A stretch of DNA of 64,000 bases from Deltaproteobacteria bacterium (GCA_017992605.1 JAGOOG010000008.1:34989-98988); one strand, 5' to 3'. Counted from the stretch's first letter, positions 52,741 through 62,081 are shown. A program made the numbers and translations. The notes: generated from the sequence alone by a model not told the origin.

Positions 52741-54338
52741 GAAGGATAGAGATCTACGACACCACGCTGCGTGACGGGTCCCAGGCCGAGGATATCAGCC
52801 TGTCCTTGGACGACAAGATCTCCATCATCACGCGGCTCGACCAGCTCGGCATCCACTACATCGAGGCCGGCTGGCCTGGTGCCAATCCCAAGGACGAACG
52901 CCTGTTCGCGAGGGTCAGGTCGCTGCCGATCAAGAACGCCCGGATAATGGCCTTCGGCAGCACCTGCAGACCGGGATCTGTCCCGGCAAACGACCGGTTG
53001 ATCAAGTCCATCATCAACGCGAAGCCTTCAGGCGTGACTATCTTCGGCAAATCGTGGGATGTCCATGTCCGCGGAGAAGGCGGCCTCGGTTGCACCCTCG
53101 ACGAGAACCTGAGCATGATCAGGGATACCATTGCATACCTCAAGGGTTTCCTCGCGCACGTCTTCTTCGATGCAGAACACTTTTTCGACGGGTTCAAGGC
53201 CAACAGGGACTATGCGATCGCCGCCGTCAGGACCGCAGCCGAGGGCGGGGCGGAGCGGGTGGTCCTGTGCGACACCAACGGGGGGACATTGCCCCTCGAG
53301 GTGCAAGAGATCATAGCAGCCCTCCGGAAGGAAAGCCGGGTTCCTCTCGGCATACACTGTCACAATGACGGGGACCTGGCAGTGGCCAACACCGTCTGTG
53401 CCGTGCAGGCAGGGGTCGATCATGTGCACGGCACCATCAACGGGGTGGGTGAGCGCTGCGGGAACGCAAACCTGTGCTCCATCATCCCCAACCTGACCGT
53501 CAAGCTCGGCTACGAGACCATACCCCCTGAAAACATGAGGTTGCTCAGCGAGATCTCCAGGTTTTTCGACGAGATCGCAAACCTGGCCCACAACAAGCAC
53601 CAGCCCTATGTAGGTGAAGCGGCTTTCGCCCACAAAGGGGGCGTCCATGTGAGCGCCGTCATGGGTGATCCCACCACCTACGAGCACATCTCTCCCGATA
53701 TCGTGGGAAACCAGCGCAAGGTCCTGGTCTCCGAGCACTCGGGCAGGAGCAACATCCTCTACAAGGCGAGAGAGTTCAACATCGATCTCTCCAAGGACGA
53801 TACCACGGCCAACGAGATCGTGAAGAGCATCAAGGACCTCGAGGACTGCGGGTTCCAGTTCGAAGGGGCCGACGCCTCCCTCGAGCTGCTCATGAAGAAG
53901 GCCATGGGGGCCCACATGCGCTCCTTCAAGCTGAAAGGATTCCGGGTCAACACCGAGCGCCGCAGTGACGACGCCGACCCGGTATCCGAGGCCACCATCA
54001 TGATCGAGGTGGACGGCAATGTGGAACATACCGCCGCCCTCGGAAACGGCCCGGTCAATGCCCTTGACCGAGCCTTGAGAAAGGCCCTGGTGAAGTTCTA
54101 TCCGGGAATCCAGGAAGTGGAGCTCCTTGACTACAAGGTCCGTGTCATCTCCTCCCGGCAGGGGACCGAATCGGTGGTGCGTGTCCTCATCGAGTCGGGG
54201 GACAAGAAGGACCGCTGGAACACCGTGGGCGTTTCCAGCAACATCCTCGAGGCCTCTTGGATGGCCCTGGTGGACAGCATGGATTACAAGCTCTACAAGG
54301 ACGCCCACAAAAGAGGCACGCGCGCAAAGGGACGTTAA
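52737..54338 (+). CDS. cimA: (R)-Citramalate synthase
   Basis: 533 residues of the DRE-TIM metallolyase family. The start is TTG 52737 in a TTGA overlap with lysC, with AGGG eight bases upstream. The catalytic DTTLRDGSQ and metal-binding HCHNDGDLAVAN are present, as is the 2-IPMS-like C-terminal allosteric region (about 395-533). The sequence and length match CimA, which condenses pyruvate and acetyl-CoA, rather than LeuA. That gives a threonine-independent route to isoleucine, and its coupling to aspartokinase puts both isoleucine precursor routes on one mRNA. Confidence 0.9.
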   Translation: MRRIEIYDTTLRDGSQAEDISLSLDDKISIITRLDQLGIHYIEAGWPGANPKDERLFARVRSLPIKNARIMAFGSTCRPGSVPANDRLIKSIINAKPSGVTIFGKSWDVHVRGEGGLGCTLDENLSMIRDTIAYLKGFLAHVFFDAEHFFDGFKANRDYAIAAVRTAAEGGAERVVLCDTNGGTLPLEVQEIIAALRKESRVPLGIHCHNDGDLAVANTVCAVQAGVDHVHGTINGVGERCGNANLCSIIPNLTVKLGYETIPPENMRLLSEISRFFDEIANLAHNKHQPYVGEAAFAHKGGVHVSAVMGDPTTYEHISPDIVGNQRKVLVSEHSGRSNILYKAREFNIDLSKDDTTANEIVKSIKDLEDCGFQFEGADASLELLMKKAMGAHMRSFKLKGFRVNTERRSDDADPVSEATIMIEVDGNVEHTAALGNGPVNALDRALRKALVKFYPGIQEVELLDYKVRVISSRQGTESVVRVLIESGDKKDRWNTVGVSSNILEASWMALVDSMDYKLYKDAHKRGTRAKGR

Positions 54339-54373
54339 GCCTTCTCTCTGAGAATCCGATAAGGAAGAGTAGC

Positions 54374-54694
54374 ATGGAACCAAGGAAGGGGCCAGTGATG
54401 AAGAGAGAAGCGAGCAGGTGCAGCGACAGCAGGAAGTTCGAGTTCCAGGGTATGAAGAAATGGTTGAGGCAAGGGGACTACATCCTCTCCACCATCTCTG
54501 AGGATGGGACGATCTGGACCTACACGAGCAAGGCTCTGCCTATATTCGATTTCGGAAACACCAAGATCTTCCAGGCCCAGGAATCAGGGGTTGCCGAGGT
54601 AAGCGGCATGGAAAAGGGTGATGAGTTCTATTTCTCCATCCAGGGAATCAGGGTTTCCAAGATCTATGACTACTGCTACACGGAAGACATGTAG
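54374..54694 (+). CDS. Conserved-looking small protein of unknown function
   Basis: 106 residues from ATG 54374 (AGGAAGAG upstream); ATG 54398 with AGGGG is also possible. A charged N-terminus leads into a mixed, strand-rich domain with GDYILSTISEDGTIWTYTSK and KGDEFYFSIQGIRVSKIYDY. No membrane segment or metal motif is seen. Lies 36 bases after cimA, so it may share the transcript. No family is recognised. Confidence 0.55.
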   Translation: MEPRKGPVMKREASRCSDSRKFEFQGMKKWLRQGDYILSTISEDGTIWTYTSKALPIFDFGNTKIFQAQESGVAEVSGMEKGDEFYFSIQGIRVSKIYDYCYTEDM

Positions 54695-54714
54695 GCAGAG
54701 AACTTCACGGGAGA

Positions 54715-54936
54715 TTACCGAAACGCAACGCCCAAGAGCAGTGAAGCCAGGGTCAGGAGGAAGATCACCATGGTGGTTCGCGTACGGTTCCGGTCCTTTC
54801 TCATCATAGACCACTCCACGATGCAGAACCCCAGGATCACGGCAAAGACGATGGCCCACGAGACGGGCTCGAGGCGGGACGTAAAAGCATAGCCCATATA
54901 AACGGCAACAGGGATATAGAGAACAATCCACATCAT
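54715..54936 (-). CDS. Small membrane protein of unknown function
   Basis: 73 residues: three hydrophobic segments (about 2-18, 26-42, 54-71) with a basic loop (MMRKDRNRTRTT). It is convergent with the preceding small gene. Function unknown. Confidence 0.5.
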   Translation of the reverse strand: MMWIVLYIPVAVYMGYAFTSRLEPVSWAIVFAVILGFCIVEWSMMRKDRNRTRTTMVIFLLTLASLLLGVAFR

Positions 54937-55071
54937 AACGTTATCAGTCTATATCATAACTGAATTCCCCGGGGAAATCCGAATTCGGTACCCACAATCA
55001 CCGGTATTATTCAGCACGGAATCCTTCCTTCATGAGAAGCCTTGCCAGGCCTGAACATGTTGCTTTTATCC

Positions 55072-55100
55072 TTGATATTTTTCCACAACCGTGACATAGG
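55072..55100 (+). promoter_or_regulatory. Possible promoter of tRNA-Lys/tRNA-Glu
   Basis: TTGATA (55072-55077), 17-base spacer, CATAGG (55095-55100), about 14 bases before tRNA-Lys. The -10 is weak. Confidence 0.4.
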
Positions 55101-55113
55101 GGGTTCTCGAACT

Positions 55114-55186
55114 GAGCCAGTAGCTCAGTCGGTAGAGCATCGGACTTTTAATCCGGTGGTCGAGGGTTCGAGTCCCTCCTGGCTCA
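55114..55186 (+). tRNA. tRNA-Lys (anticodon TTT), CCA not encoded
   Basis: The acceptor GAGCCAG (55114-55120) pairs with CTGGCTC (55179-55185); discriminator A. The anticodon loop TTTTAAT gives TTT. TAAG follows, so CCA must be added by the nucleotidyltransferase, unlike the other four tRNAs here. Confidence 0.93.
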
Positions 55187-55193
55187 TAAGTAT

Positions 55194-55271
55194 GTCCCCA
55201 TCGTCTAGCCAGGCCCAGGACACCGGCCTTTCACGCCGGCGACAGGGGTTCAAATCCCCTTGGGGACGCCA
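55194..55271 (+). tRNA. tRNA-Glu (anticodon TTC), 3' CCA encoded
   Basis: The acceptor GTCCCCA (55194-55200) pairs with TGGGGAC (55261-55267); discriminator G and CCA at 55269-55271. The anticodon arm CCGGC-CTTTCAC-GCCGG gives TTC. Eight bases after tRNA-Lys, so one transcript. Confidence 0.94.
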
Positions 55272-55273
55272 GA

Positions 55274-55304
55274 AACCCCCGGGGATCAGTCCCGGGGGTT
55301 ATTT
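55274..55304 (+). terminator. Intrinsic terminator of the tRNA-Lys/Glu operon
   Basis: AACCCCCGGGGA and TCCCGGGGGTT make a strong perfect stem with a short loop, followed by ATTT. It lies three bases after the tRNA 3' end. Confidence 0.8.
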
Positions 55305-55350
55305 ACCCTTGACCTATCGTTGACGTTCTCTTCCCGGGAAGACCGGCATC

Positions 55351-56301
55351 TCAGGCATACTTCTCTTTCATGGTCGATGAAAAACAGTCCACGAGGGCGG
55401 GGTCCAGTACGTTGTCCTTCATGGACTCGAGCATCTCCAGGGCACATTCGGGGGTGTACGCCCGACGGTAGGGCCGTTCGGTGGTCAGGGCGTCGTAGAT
55501 GTCCGCCACGCTCACGATCCGTGCCTCCAAGGGGATCTCATCGCCGGCGAGCCCTGCCGGGTACCCCTTACCGTCGTAACGTTCGTGATGAGAGAGGATG
55601 ATGTTCACGATGGCGCCCGACAGGCTTCCCTTCCGGGCAACATCGGCCCCCCAGAGGGGGTGGTTCCTGATCACATGGACCTCTGCATCGTCCAGCGGTC
55701 CCTCATTGTTCAGGATATTCTCCGATACGCCGATCTTCCCGCAGTCGTGAAGCCAGCTCCCGTACCGTATGGCTGCCTGCGTCTCTTCGGTGAGGCCAAG
55801 CTTCCGGGCAATCATGACGGCATAGGTGGCCACCCGCTCGGAATGCCCCCTGGTATACGGATCCTTGAGCTCCAGGGCATGCACCAGCGAGCGCATGGTG
55901 TTCTGGTCACCCCTGAGAATCGACTTGACGAGCCGATAGCGCTCGAGGGCGTCTTCCACGATCGCCACCAGCTGGGAATTCTCCCACGGCTTGACGAGAA
56001 AACGGTACACTTCCACCCGGTTGATGGCTTCCAGGGCCGTTTCCAGGTCTGCGAACCCTGTCATGAGGATCTTGACCGTGTCCGGCGATATGACCTTGAC
56101 GCGGGACAGCAGGTCGATCCCCCTCATGCCGGGCATATGGTTGTCCGACACGAGCACGGCTATCTCGTGCTTCTTCAGTCTCTCCAGGGCGTCTACAGGG
56201 CTGTTCGAAGTGAGGATGTCGATGCCCCGATCGGCAAAGATCTGCGTGGCAATGTCCAGGATATAGTCTTCGTCGTCGACGAAAAGGATTTCTTCAGCCA
56301 T
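55351..56301 (-). CDS. Response regulator with HD-GYP output domain (c-di-GMP phosphodiesterase type)
   Basis: 316 residues. The receiver (about 1-120) has FVDDEDY and phospho-acceptor Asp in VLVSDNHMPGMRG. The HD-GYP domain (about 140-316) has GHSERVATYAV, the HD pair in WLHDCGKIGV, NHPLWGADV and HHERYDGKGYP. In RpfG-type proteins this domain breaks down cyclic di-GMP. The kinase partner is not adjacent. Position before the pilB-T-C cluster hints at control of pilus-driven behaviour, which is inference. Confidence 0.9.
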   Translation of the reverse strand: MAEEILFVDDEDYILDIATQIFADRGIDILTSNSPVDALERLKKHEIAVLVSDNHMPGMRGIDLLSRVKVISPDTVKILMTGFADLETALEAINRVEVYRFLVKPWENSQLVAIVEDALERYRLVKSILRGDQNTMRSLVHALELKDPYTRGHSERVATYAVMIARKLGLTEETQAAIRYGSWLHDCGKIGVSENILNNEGPLDDAEVHVIRNHPLWGADVARKGSLSGAIVNIILSHHERYDGKGYPAGLAGDEIPLEARIVSVADIYDALTTERPYRRAYTPECALEMLESMKDNVLDPALVDCFSSTMKEKYA

Positions 56302-56454
56302 CTCTTGTGACCCATCGTCTTTCTGGATGAAAAAGTTTATGCCATACCAGGAGAAATAGCAAGCAATCGAAAGAATTGCAGGGCACGACTCCCGCGGGCA
56401 TCCTGCAGCAAATCATGCATAGAACTGTCAGGGCATTTGTGGTAGTCAAAAGCC

Positions 56455-56784
56455 ATGAGATCGGTCGGCGAAGTGGTCGCCATACACGTCAAGAACAAGC
56501 CCTCTGTCTATGCCAGGATCGAGGCCATCCAGGCCGATGTCAAGCCCAGGTGGCTCCAGGTGAGGTTCCTGTTCCTCAGCTTTCCTCCCCAAGAGGCAAC
56601 CTGGACCCTCAGGCCTGAATACCTCGACGGGGCGACCTTCACCATGAATGATATCCCGGTACGGATTCAGCCCGTAAAGAGTCCTGGTCCAAAACCGATG
56701 CAACGCCGGCCGGCACCGGGTCGACAGGGCGCCATGGTGATATCCATGGAAAAGGTCAGGGCAGACAGGGACAAACAGGACTGA
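56455..56784 (+). CDS. Small protein of unknown function next to pilB
   Basis: 109 residues. A strand-rich core of about 75 residues (VVAIHVKNKPSVYARIEAI, VKPRWLQVRFLFLSFPPQE, MNDIPVRIQPV) is followed by a Pro/Arg-rich tail. I recall similar small proteins in Desulfobacterota, but no function. Start ATG 56455 has no clear ribosome site. It precedes the pilBTC genes by about 100 bases on the same strand. Confidence 0.5.
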   Translation: MRSVGEVVAIHVKNKPSVYARIEAIQADVKPRWLQVRFLFLSFPPQEATWTLRPEYLDGATFTMNDIPVRIQPVKSPGPKPMQRRPAPGRQGAMVISMEKVRADRDKQD

Positions 56785-56882
56785 AAATCGGCATTGAACC
56801 AGTAAGTTACACCCTTGCGCAGCGTGGTTCCTCAATTAAAGTCGGGCTCTTCAACTGCCGATAGTCAATAGGAAGGTGAGAT

Positions 56883-58586
56883 ATGGCGAATGAGCGCATC
56901 GGCGAGCAGCTTGTAAAAAACGCACTGATAACACCTGATCAACTCCTGGAGGCCCAGAAGGCCCAGAAGGTGTCCGGGACGAGGCTGGGATCACAGCTCG
57001 TCAAGCTCGGCCATATCAGTGAGGAACAGCTCGTGGATTTCCTCGGCAAGCAGTATCGGCTGCCCTCCGTCATTCTCAAGAGCATGAGCCCCGACCCGGA
57101 GATCGTCAAGCTCATCCCCATCAACGTGGTTCAGAAATACCATGCCATCCCCTTCGACCGGAACGGCTCCACCCTGAAGGTCGCCATGACGGATCCCACG
57201 AACATCTTCGCCGTGGACGATCTCAAGTTCCTCACCGGGTACTCCATCGACGTCTACGTCACCTCCGAGGATTCCCTGAAGTGGGCCATCGACCACTTCT
57301 ATGACCAGAGCGCCTCGCTCGACGACGCACTGAACAGCATGGAGGACCTGGCCGGGAACGTCGAAGTGGCCATGGAAGGAGACGAGCTCGCCGTCGGCGA
57401 CCTGGAGAAGGAGGCCGACCAGGCCCCGGTCATCAAGCTCGTCAACCTGACGCTGGTGGATGCCATCAAGAAGGGGGCCAGCGACATCCATGTCGAGCCC
57501 TATGAGAAGTACATGCGTATCAGATACCGGCTGGACGGCATGCTCATCGAGGCCATGAAACCGCCCATCCGGCTCAAGAATGCCCTCGTGTCACGCCTGA
57601 AGATCATGGCCAGGCTCGACATCGCCGAGAGGAGGCTCCCCCAGGACGGCAGGATCAAGCTCAGGGTCCAGGGCGGCAAGGAGGTGGAGTTCCGGGTATC
57701 CGTGCTCCCAACCCTGTTCGGCGAAAAGGTGGTTCTGCGAATCCTGGACAAGTCGACCCTGCAGCTCGACATGACCAAGCTCGGCTTCGAAGAGGAAGCC
57801 CTCTCCCGATTCAAGGAGGCCATCTACAAGCCCTGGGGGATGGTCCTCGTGACGGGTCCCACCGGATCGGGCAAGACCACGACGCTGTACTCGGCCCTGT
57901 CGGAGCTGAACAAGATCGACCGGAACATTTCCACCGCCGAAGACCCCGTCGAGTTCAACCTGCCCGGCGTGAACCAGGTCCAGATGCACGAAGAGATCGG
58001 CCTGACCTTCGCCACCTCGCTGAGATCCTTCCTCAGGCAGGACCCGGACATCATCCTCGTCGGCGAGATCCGCGACTTCGAAACGGCGGAGATCGGCATC
58101 AAGGCGGCCTTGACCGGTCACCTCGTGCTTTCCACCCTCCATACCAACGACGCCCCGTCCACCATCAACAGGCTCCTCAACATGGGTATCGAACCGTTCC
58201 TGGTGGCGTCATCGGTGAACCTGATCGTGGCCCAGAGGCTTGCCAGGAAGGTCTGTTCACAGTGCAAGACAAGGGACGACATCGCTATGGAGACCCTGCA
58301 CCAGATGGGCATGGACCCCGATATCACCCACAAGGTCGAGTGCTTTACCGGCAGGGGCTGCCCGATGTGCGGAAATACCGGCTTCAAGGGCAGGATAGCG
58401 CTCTATGAAGTCATGCCCATCACGGAGGCGGTCCGCGAGCTCATCCTCATGGGTGCGTCCGCATCGGAAGTCAAGAACCAGGCCATCAGCGAGGGCATGA
58501 AGACCCTCAGACAGAGCGGCCTCACCAAGATCTTAGACGGCACCACGTCGGTGGCCGAGATACTCAGGACCACCATGGCCGACTAA
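56883..58586 (+). CDS. pilB: Type IV pilus assembly ATPase PilB
   Basis: 567 residues. The N-terminal GspE/PilB (MshEN) domains (about 1-150) begin RIGEQLVKNALITPDQL. The secretion ATPase core has Walker A GPTGSGKTTTLYS, Asp box DIHVEPYEK, Walker B region PDIILVGEIRDFETAEI and the zinc tetra-Cys site (CSQC with CPMC). PilB powers pilus extension at the cytosolic face. GGAAGG lies seven to eight bases before the ATG. Two intact MshEN-like halves suggest possible c-di-GMP binding. Confidence 0.94.
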   Translation: MANERIGEQLVKNALITPDQLLEAQKAQKVSGTRLGSQLVKLGHISEEQLVDFLGKQYRLPSVILKSMSPDPEIVKLIPINVVQKYHAIPFDRNGSTLKVAMTDPTNIFAVDDLKFLTGYSIDVYVTSEDSLKWAIDHFYDQSASLDDALNSMEDLAGNVEVAMEGDELAVGDLEKEADQAPVIKLVNLTLVDAIKKGASDIHVEPYEKYMRIRYRLDGMLIEAMKPPIRLKNALVSRLKIMARLDIAERRLPQDGRIKLRVQGGKEVEFRVSVLPTLFGEKVVLRILDKSTLQLDMTKLGFEEEALSRFKEAIYKPWGMVLVTGPTGSGKTTTLYSALSELNKIDRNISTAEDPVEFNLPGVNQVQMHEEIGLTFATSLRSFLRQDPDIILVGEIRDFETAEIGIKAALTGHLVLSTLHTNDAPSTINRLLNMGIEPFLVASSVNLIVAQRLARKVCSQCKTRDDIAMETLHQMGMDPDITHKVECFTGRGCPMCGNTGFKGRIALYEVMPITEAVRELILMGASASEVKNQAISEGMKTLRQSGLTKILDGTTSVAEILRTTMAD

Positions 58587-58601
58587 TTCGGAGGTATCCC
58601 A

Positions 58602-59705
58602 TTGGAACATTCTATCTATGACCTGCTGAAATCCATGTTTGACAAGGGTGCTTCAGACCTTCATATCACCACGGGCTCACCGCCCCAGGTGCGTGTCCGG
58701 GGTCAGCTCTATCCCCTGGATGCGCCGGTCATGGACCCCAAGACCACCAGGGAACTGCTCTACTCCATCCTCACCGAGTCCCAGAAGCACAAGTTCGAGG
58801 AGGAGCAGGAGCTCGACCTCTCCTTCGGCATCAAGGGCGTGGCGAGGTTCAGGGCCAACATATTCATCCAGCGGGGTGCCCTGGCCGGCGTATTCAGGAT
58901 GATCCCCTATGAGATCATGGCCCTGGACAGCCTCGGGCTGCCGCCGGTCGTCATGAGGCTCACCACGCTCCCTCGGGGACTCATCCTGGTGACGGGTCCC
59001 ACGGGATGCGGCAAGTCTACGACGCTGGCTGCCTTCCTGGACAAGATCAACACCGAGCGCCACGACCACATCGTCACCATCGAGGATCCCATCGAGTTCG
59101 TGCACAAGCACAAGGGATGCCTGGTCAACCAGAGGGAGATCGGCGCTGACACGAAGAGCTTCGTCAACGCCCTGAAGTACATCCTGCGGCAGGACCCCGA
59201 TGTGGTTTTCATCGGCGAGATGAGGGACCTGGAGACCATGCAGGCGGCGCTGACCATCTCCGAGACGGGACACCTCGTGTTTGCGACCTTACACACCAAC
59301 TCGGCCGTGCAGACCGTCAACCGCATCGTGGACGCCTTCCCCGCACACCAGCAGTCGCAGATCCGCGCCCAGCTCGCTTTCGTGCTCGAGGCGGTCATCG
59401 CCCAGCAGCTCATCCCGAGGCTTGACGGCAAAGGCCGGGTCATGTCCTCCGAGGTGATGATCTCCACCCCGGCCATCCGAAACCTCATCCGGGAGGACAA
59501 GATCCACCAGATCTATTCCCAGATGCAGGTCGGCCAGACCAAGCACGGTATGCAGACCATGAACCAGTCGCTGCTGAACCTCTACATGCGCAAGTTCGTC
59601 TCCCTGGATGACGCCCTGGGGAGGTCCATGGACCCCGAGGAGCTCAGGCAGATGATGTCGTCCCCTTCGCAGCAGCGGAACGTATCCGGAACGGAGAGGA
59701 GATAA
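58602..59705 (+). CDS. pilT: Type IV pilus retraction ATPase PilT
   Basis: 367 residues starting at TTG 58602, with GGAGG seven bases upstream. The PAS-like N-domain is followed by Walker A GPTGCGKSTTLAAF, Asp box TIEDPIEF, Walker B DPDVVFIGEMRDLETM and the His box ETGHLVFATLHTN. The C-terminal AIRNLIRE motif, needed for retraction in Pseudomonas-type PilT, is present as PAIRNLIREDK. It depolymerises the pilus for twitching. Coupled to pilB by a 15-base gap. Confidence 0.94.
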   Translation: MEHSIYDLLKSMFDKGASDLHITTGSPPQVRVRGQLYPLDAPVMDPKTTRELLYSILTESQKHKFEEEQELDLSFGIKGVARFRANIFIQRGALAGVFRMIPYEIMALDSLGLPPVVMRLTTLPRGLILVTGPTGCGKSTTLAAFLDKINTERHDHIVTIEDPIEFVHKHKGCLVNQREIGADTKSFVNALKYILRQDPDVVFIGEMRDLETMQAALTISETGHLVFATLHTNSAVQTVNRIVDAFPAHQQSQIRAQLAFVLEAVIAQQLIPRLDGKGRVMSSEVMISTPAIRNLIREDKIHQIYSQMQVGQTKHGMQTMNQSLLNLYMRKFVSLDDALGRSMDPEELRQMMSSPSQQRNVSGTERR

Positions 59706-59708
59706 GCC

Positions 59709-60902
59709 ATGTCAGTATTCGTTTGGGAAGGTAGGCTCCCCAACGGCACCACCAAGAAAGGCGAGTTCGAGGCTGCCGACAAGGCCGCAGCGAGCATGAT
59801 CCTGAAAAGACAGCGGATAGTCCCCACCAAGCTCAAGGTCAAGCCCCAGGAGATCGCCCTCTTTTCCAAGGGCATCAAGACCAAGGAGATCGTGATCTTC
59901 ACGAGGCAGTTCTCCACCATGATCAACGCCGGACTGCCGCTGGTGCAGTGCCTCGACATCCTCTCGTCCCAGCAGCCCAACCCGACCTTCAAGAAAGTCC
60001 TCGCTCAGATCAAGCAGGACGTGGAAGGAGGGAGCACCTTCGCGGATGCCCTAGGCAAGCACCCCAAGGTCTTCGACAACCTCTATGTGAACCTCGTGGC
60101 GGCAGGCGAGATCGGTGGCGTCCTGGACACGGTCCTGAACAGACTCGCCGTGTACATGGAGAAGAACGAGAACCTCAAGAACAAGGTCAAGAGCGCCATG
60201 ACGTACCCCATCATCGTCCTGTGCGTTGCCTTCGGCGTGGTGGCGGTCCTCATGATCTTTGTCATCCCGACCTTCAGCGACATGTTCAAGCAGTTCGGAT
60301 CGGCGCTGCCCGGTCCGACCCAGCTCGTTGTCTCCTTGAGCAACTTCTTCAGGGACTTCTGGTGGGGGATCTTCGGGGCCATCGTGGCCTTCATCATCGC
60401 CTTCAAGTATATCCGCAAGCAGCCCAAGGGCCGGTACTACACCGACAAGATGTTCCTGCGCCTGCCGGTCTTCGGCCCGCTGCTCCGCAAGGTCGCCGTC
60501 GCCAAGTTCACACGCACCCTGGGCACCATGATCTCATCGGGCGTTCCCATCATGGACGGCCTCGATATCACCTCCAAGACCGCGGGCAACGTCATCGTGG
60601 AGGAGGCGATCCGCTCGGTGAGGACCTCCATCAGTGAGGGGAAATCCATGTCTGAGCCCCTCGAGCAGACCGGCATCTTCCCGGGCATGGTGGTGCAGAT
60701 GATCGCCGTGGGCGAGGCGACGGGCGCAATGGACCAGATGCTCAGCAAGATCGCTGACTTCTACGATGAAGAGGTGGACACCGCCGTGGAGACGCTTACC
60801 TCGGCCCTGGAGCCCATACTCATGGTCTTTCTCGGCGGCATCATCGGATTCGTGGTCGTGGCCATGTACCTGCCCATCTTCCAGATGGCACAGAACGTGT
60901 AA
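59709..60902 (+). CDS. pilC: Type IV pilus platform protein PilC
   Basis: 397 residues of the GspF/PilC family. Two T2SSF domains (about 68-190 and 270-395), each holding a cytosolic helical bundle, are joined by membrane helices (about 170-190, 220-240, 370-390). The start VFVWEGRLPNGTTKKGEFEA and IFTRQFSTMINAGLPLVQ are typical. It is the inner-membrane partner on which PilB and PilT act. Directly after pilT (three bases), closing the cluster. Confidence 0.94.
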   Translation: MSVFVWEGRLPNGTTKKGEFEAADKAAASMILKRQRIVPTKLKVKPQEIALFSKGIKTKEIVIFTRQFSTMINAGLPLVQCLDILSSQQPNPTFKKVLAQIKQDVEGGSTFADALGKHPKVFDNLYVNLVAAGEIGGVLDTVLNRLAVYMEKNENLKNKVKSAMTYPIIVLCVAFGVVAVLMIFVIPTFSDMFKQFGSALPGPTQLVVSLSNFFRDFWWGIFGAIVAFIIAFKYIRKQPKGRYYTDKMFLRLPVFGPLLRKVAVAKFTRTLGTMISSGVPIMDGLDITSKTAGNVIVEEAIRSVRTSISEGKSMSEPLEQTGIFPGMVVQMIAVGEATGAMDQMLSKIADFYDEEVDTAVETLTSALEPILMVFLGGIIGFVVVAMYLPIFQMAQNV

Positions 60903-60924
60903 CTCTCAGCGGGAATCATAGCAG

Positions 60925-60956
60925 AGAGGCCGGAAGGCGCGAGCCTTCCGGCCTCT
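60925..60956 (+). terminator. Strong hairpin after pilC
   Basis: AGAGGCCGGAAGGC and GCCTTCCGGCCTCT form a perfect 14-bp stem with a 4-base loop. Only TGG follows, with no T-run. Confidence 0.6.
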
Positions 60957-61061
60957 TGGTATCCGGATCCCCTCAACCCTCAAACAGGCACTATCCAGCA
61001 GGCTTTTTTTCAGATAATCCTTGCGTCAAGATACAAAACTTCCGTTCGGAGAGGTTCCCCC

Positions 61062-61331
61062 ATGAGCATATTCGAGGTGATCATGCTGATCTGCTTCGGG
61101 TCGGCCTGGCCGACTTCCTTATACAAATCGTTCCGGTCAAGGACGGCCAGGGGTAAGAGTCTGGCCTTCCTGATCATCGTCTTCATCGGGTATGGTGCCG
61201 GGATTCTCCACAAGGTCTTCTACAATCTCGACTGGGTGGTCACGCTCTATGCGCTCAACGGCCTGATGGTCCTCACCGATATCGTACTTACCCAAAGAAA
61301 CAGGATCATTGACCTGCAGGGACAATCATGA
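61062..61331 (+). CDS. Small membrane protein with PQ-loop/SemiSWEET-like pattern
   Basis: 89 residues with about three membrane helices. The first helix and loop read CFGSAWPTSLYKSFRSRTARG, similar to the Pro-containing first helix and basic loop of PQ-loop half transporters. Length and three-helix layout match a single half. Sugar transport is known for SemiSWEETs only; here it is a suggestion. Its end overlaps the convergent deacetylase gene by six bases. Confidence 0.5.
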   Translation: MSIFEVIMLICFGSAWPTSLYKSFRSRTARGKSLAFLIIVFIGYGAGILHKVFYNLDWVVTLYALNGLMVLTDIVLTQRNRIIDLQGQS

Positions 61332-62081
61332 CCCGGATGAGGTCGGCGGAAACAGTTCCGCGAAGCTGACCATCCTGATGCCGTCCGCCTCGAGGCTCCG
61401 GGTGCCCGCATGTCTCAAGAGGGTATCCAACTCCCCGGCCCGCCAGGGATCCCCCCCCAGCGAGGGGTGCACCACGAGCTCGGTGTCGCCGGGCCCGACC
61501 TCTGCCAGTCGATGGGCCCCCTCCAGGCACCGGTCACAGCAGAAGAGCCTCCTGCCGCGGATCTGTTCGTGCATCCGGCTGTAGGTGGCTTCATCGAACG
61601 GGATGTCCTCCCGGGTGGTCAGCCGGTACCCGTTCGGACTGAACCTGAGACACGGTATGCGGTATTCACCGGCAAGGCGGACGATGATCTCAAAGACAGG
61701 GAAGAACCCATGGACATGGTGATGGGTGTCCAGGTGCGAGAGGGAAAGGCCAGTGGACATGAAGACATCTATCTGGTGGCGCACCTCTTCCTCACATGCC
61801 CCTGAAAGTGTTCCCTCTTCAAGCTTGTCCATGAGCACTGTGCGCGGGAGGAGTTCACGGCCGCCCGGGCTCCAGCCGAGGATGGCGTCGAGGTTGATAT
61901 GAATGCCCGCGTGGGTGATGCCCAGGCGCATGAGGCCGTCCACGGCGGTGAGCGCGTGCGGGGCGCCGGTCAGTACGGACGTGTCGCTGATACAGCCACG
62001 TTCGAGGCCCCGCAGAATCCCCGCGTTGATCTCGGGGCTCAACCCCATGTCGTCGGCATTGATGACCAGCCGGCCCTTCAT
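61326..62081 (-). CDS. ChbG/HpnK-family (YdjC-like) carbohydrate deacetylase
   Basis: 251 residues. The metal-binding Asp-Asp is in LVINADDMGLSPEINAGI and the His cluster in SHLDTHHHVHGF, with a late VVHPSLGGDP. Members remove acetyl groups from chitooligosaccharides or, as HpnK, from N-acetylglucosaminyl hopanoid precursors. No hopanoid or chitin gene is nearby, so the substrate is unclear. Its start overlaps the BCAM0308-type gene stop. Confidence 0.85.
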   Translation of the reverse strand: MKGRLVINADDMGLSPEINAGILRGLERGCISDTSVLTGAPHALTAVDGLMRLGITHAGIHINLDAILGWSPGGRELLPRTVLMDKLEEGTLSGACEEEVRHQIDVFMSTGLSLSHLDTHHHVHGFFPVFEIIVRLAGEYRIPCLRFSPNGYRLTTREDIPFDEATYSRMHEQIRGRRLFCCDRCLEGAHRLAEVGPGDTELVVHPSLGGDPWRAGELDTLLRHAGTRSLEADGIRMVSFAELFPPTSSGS

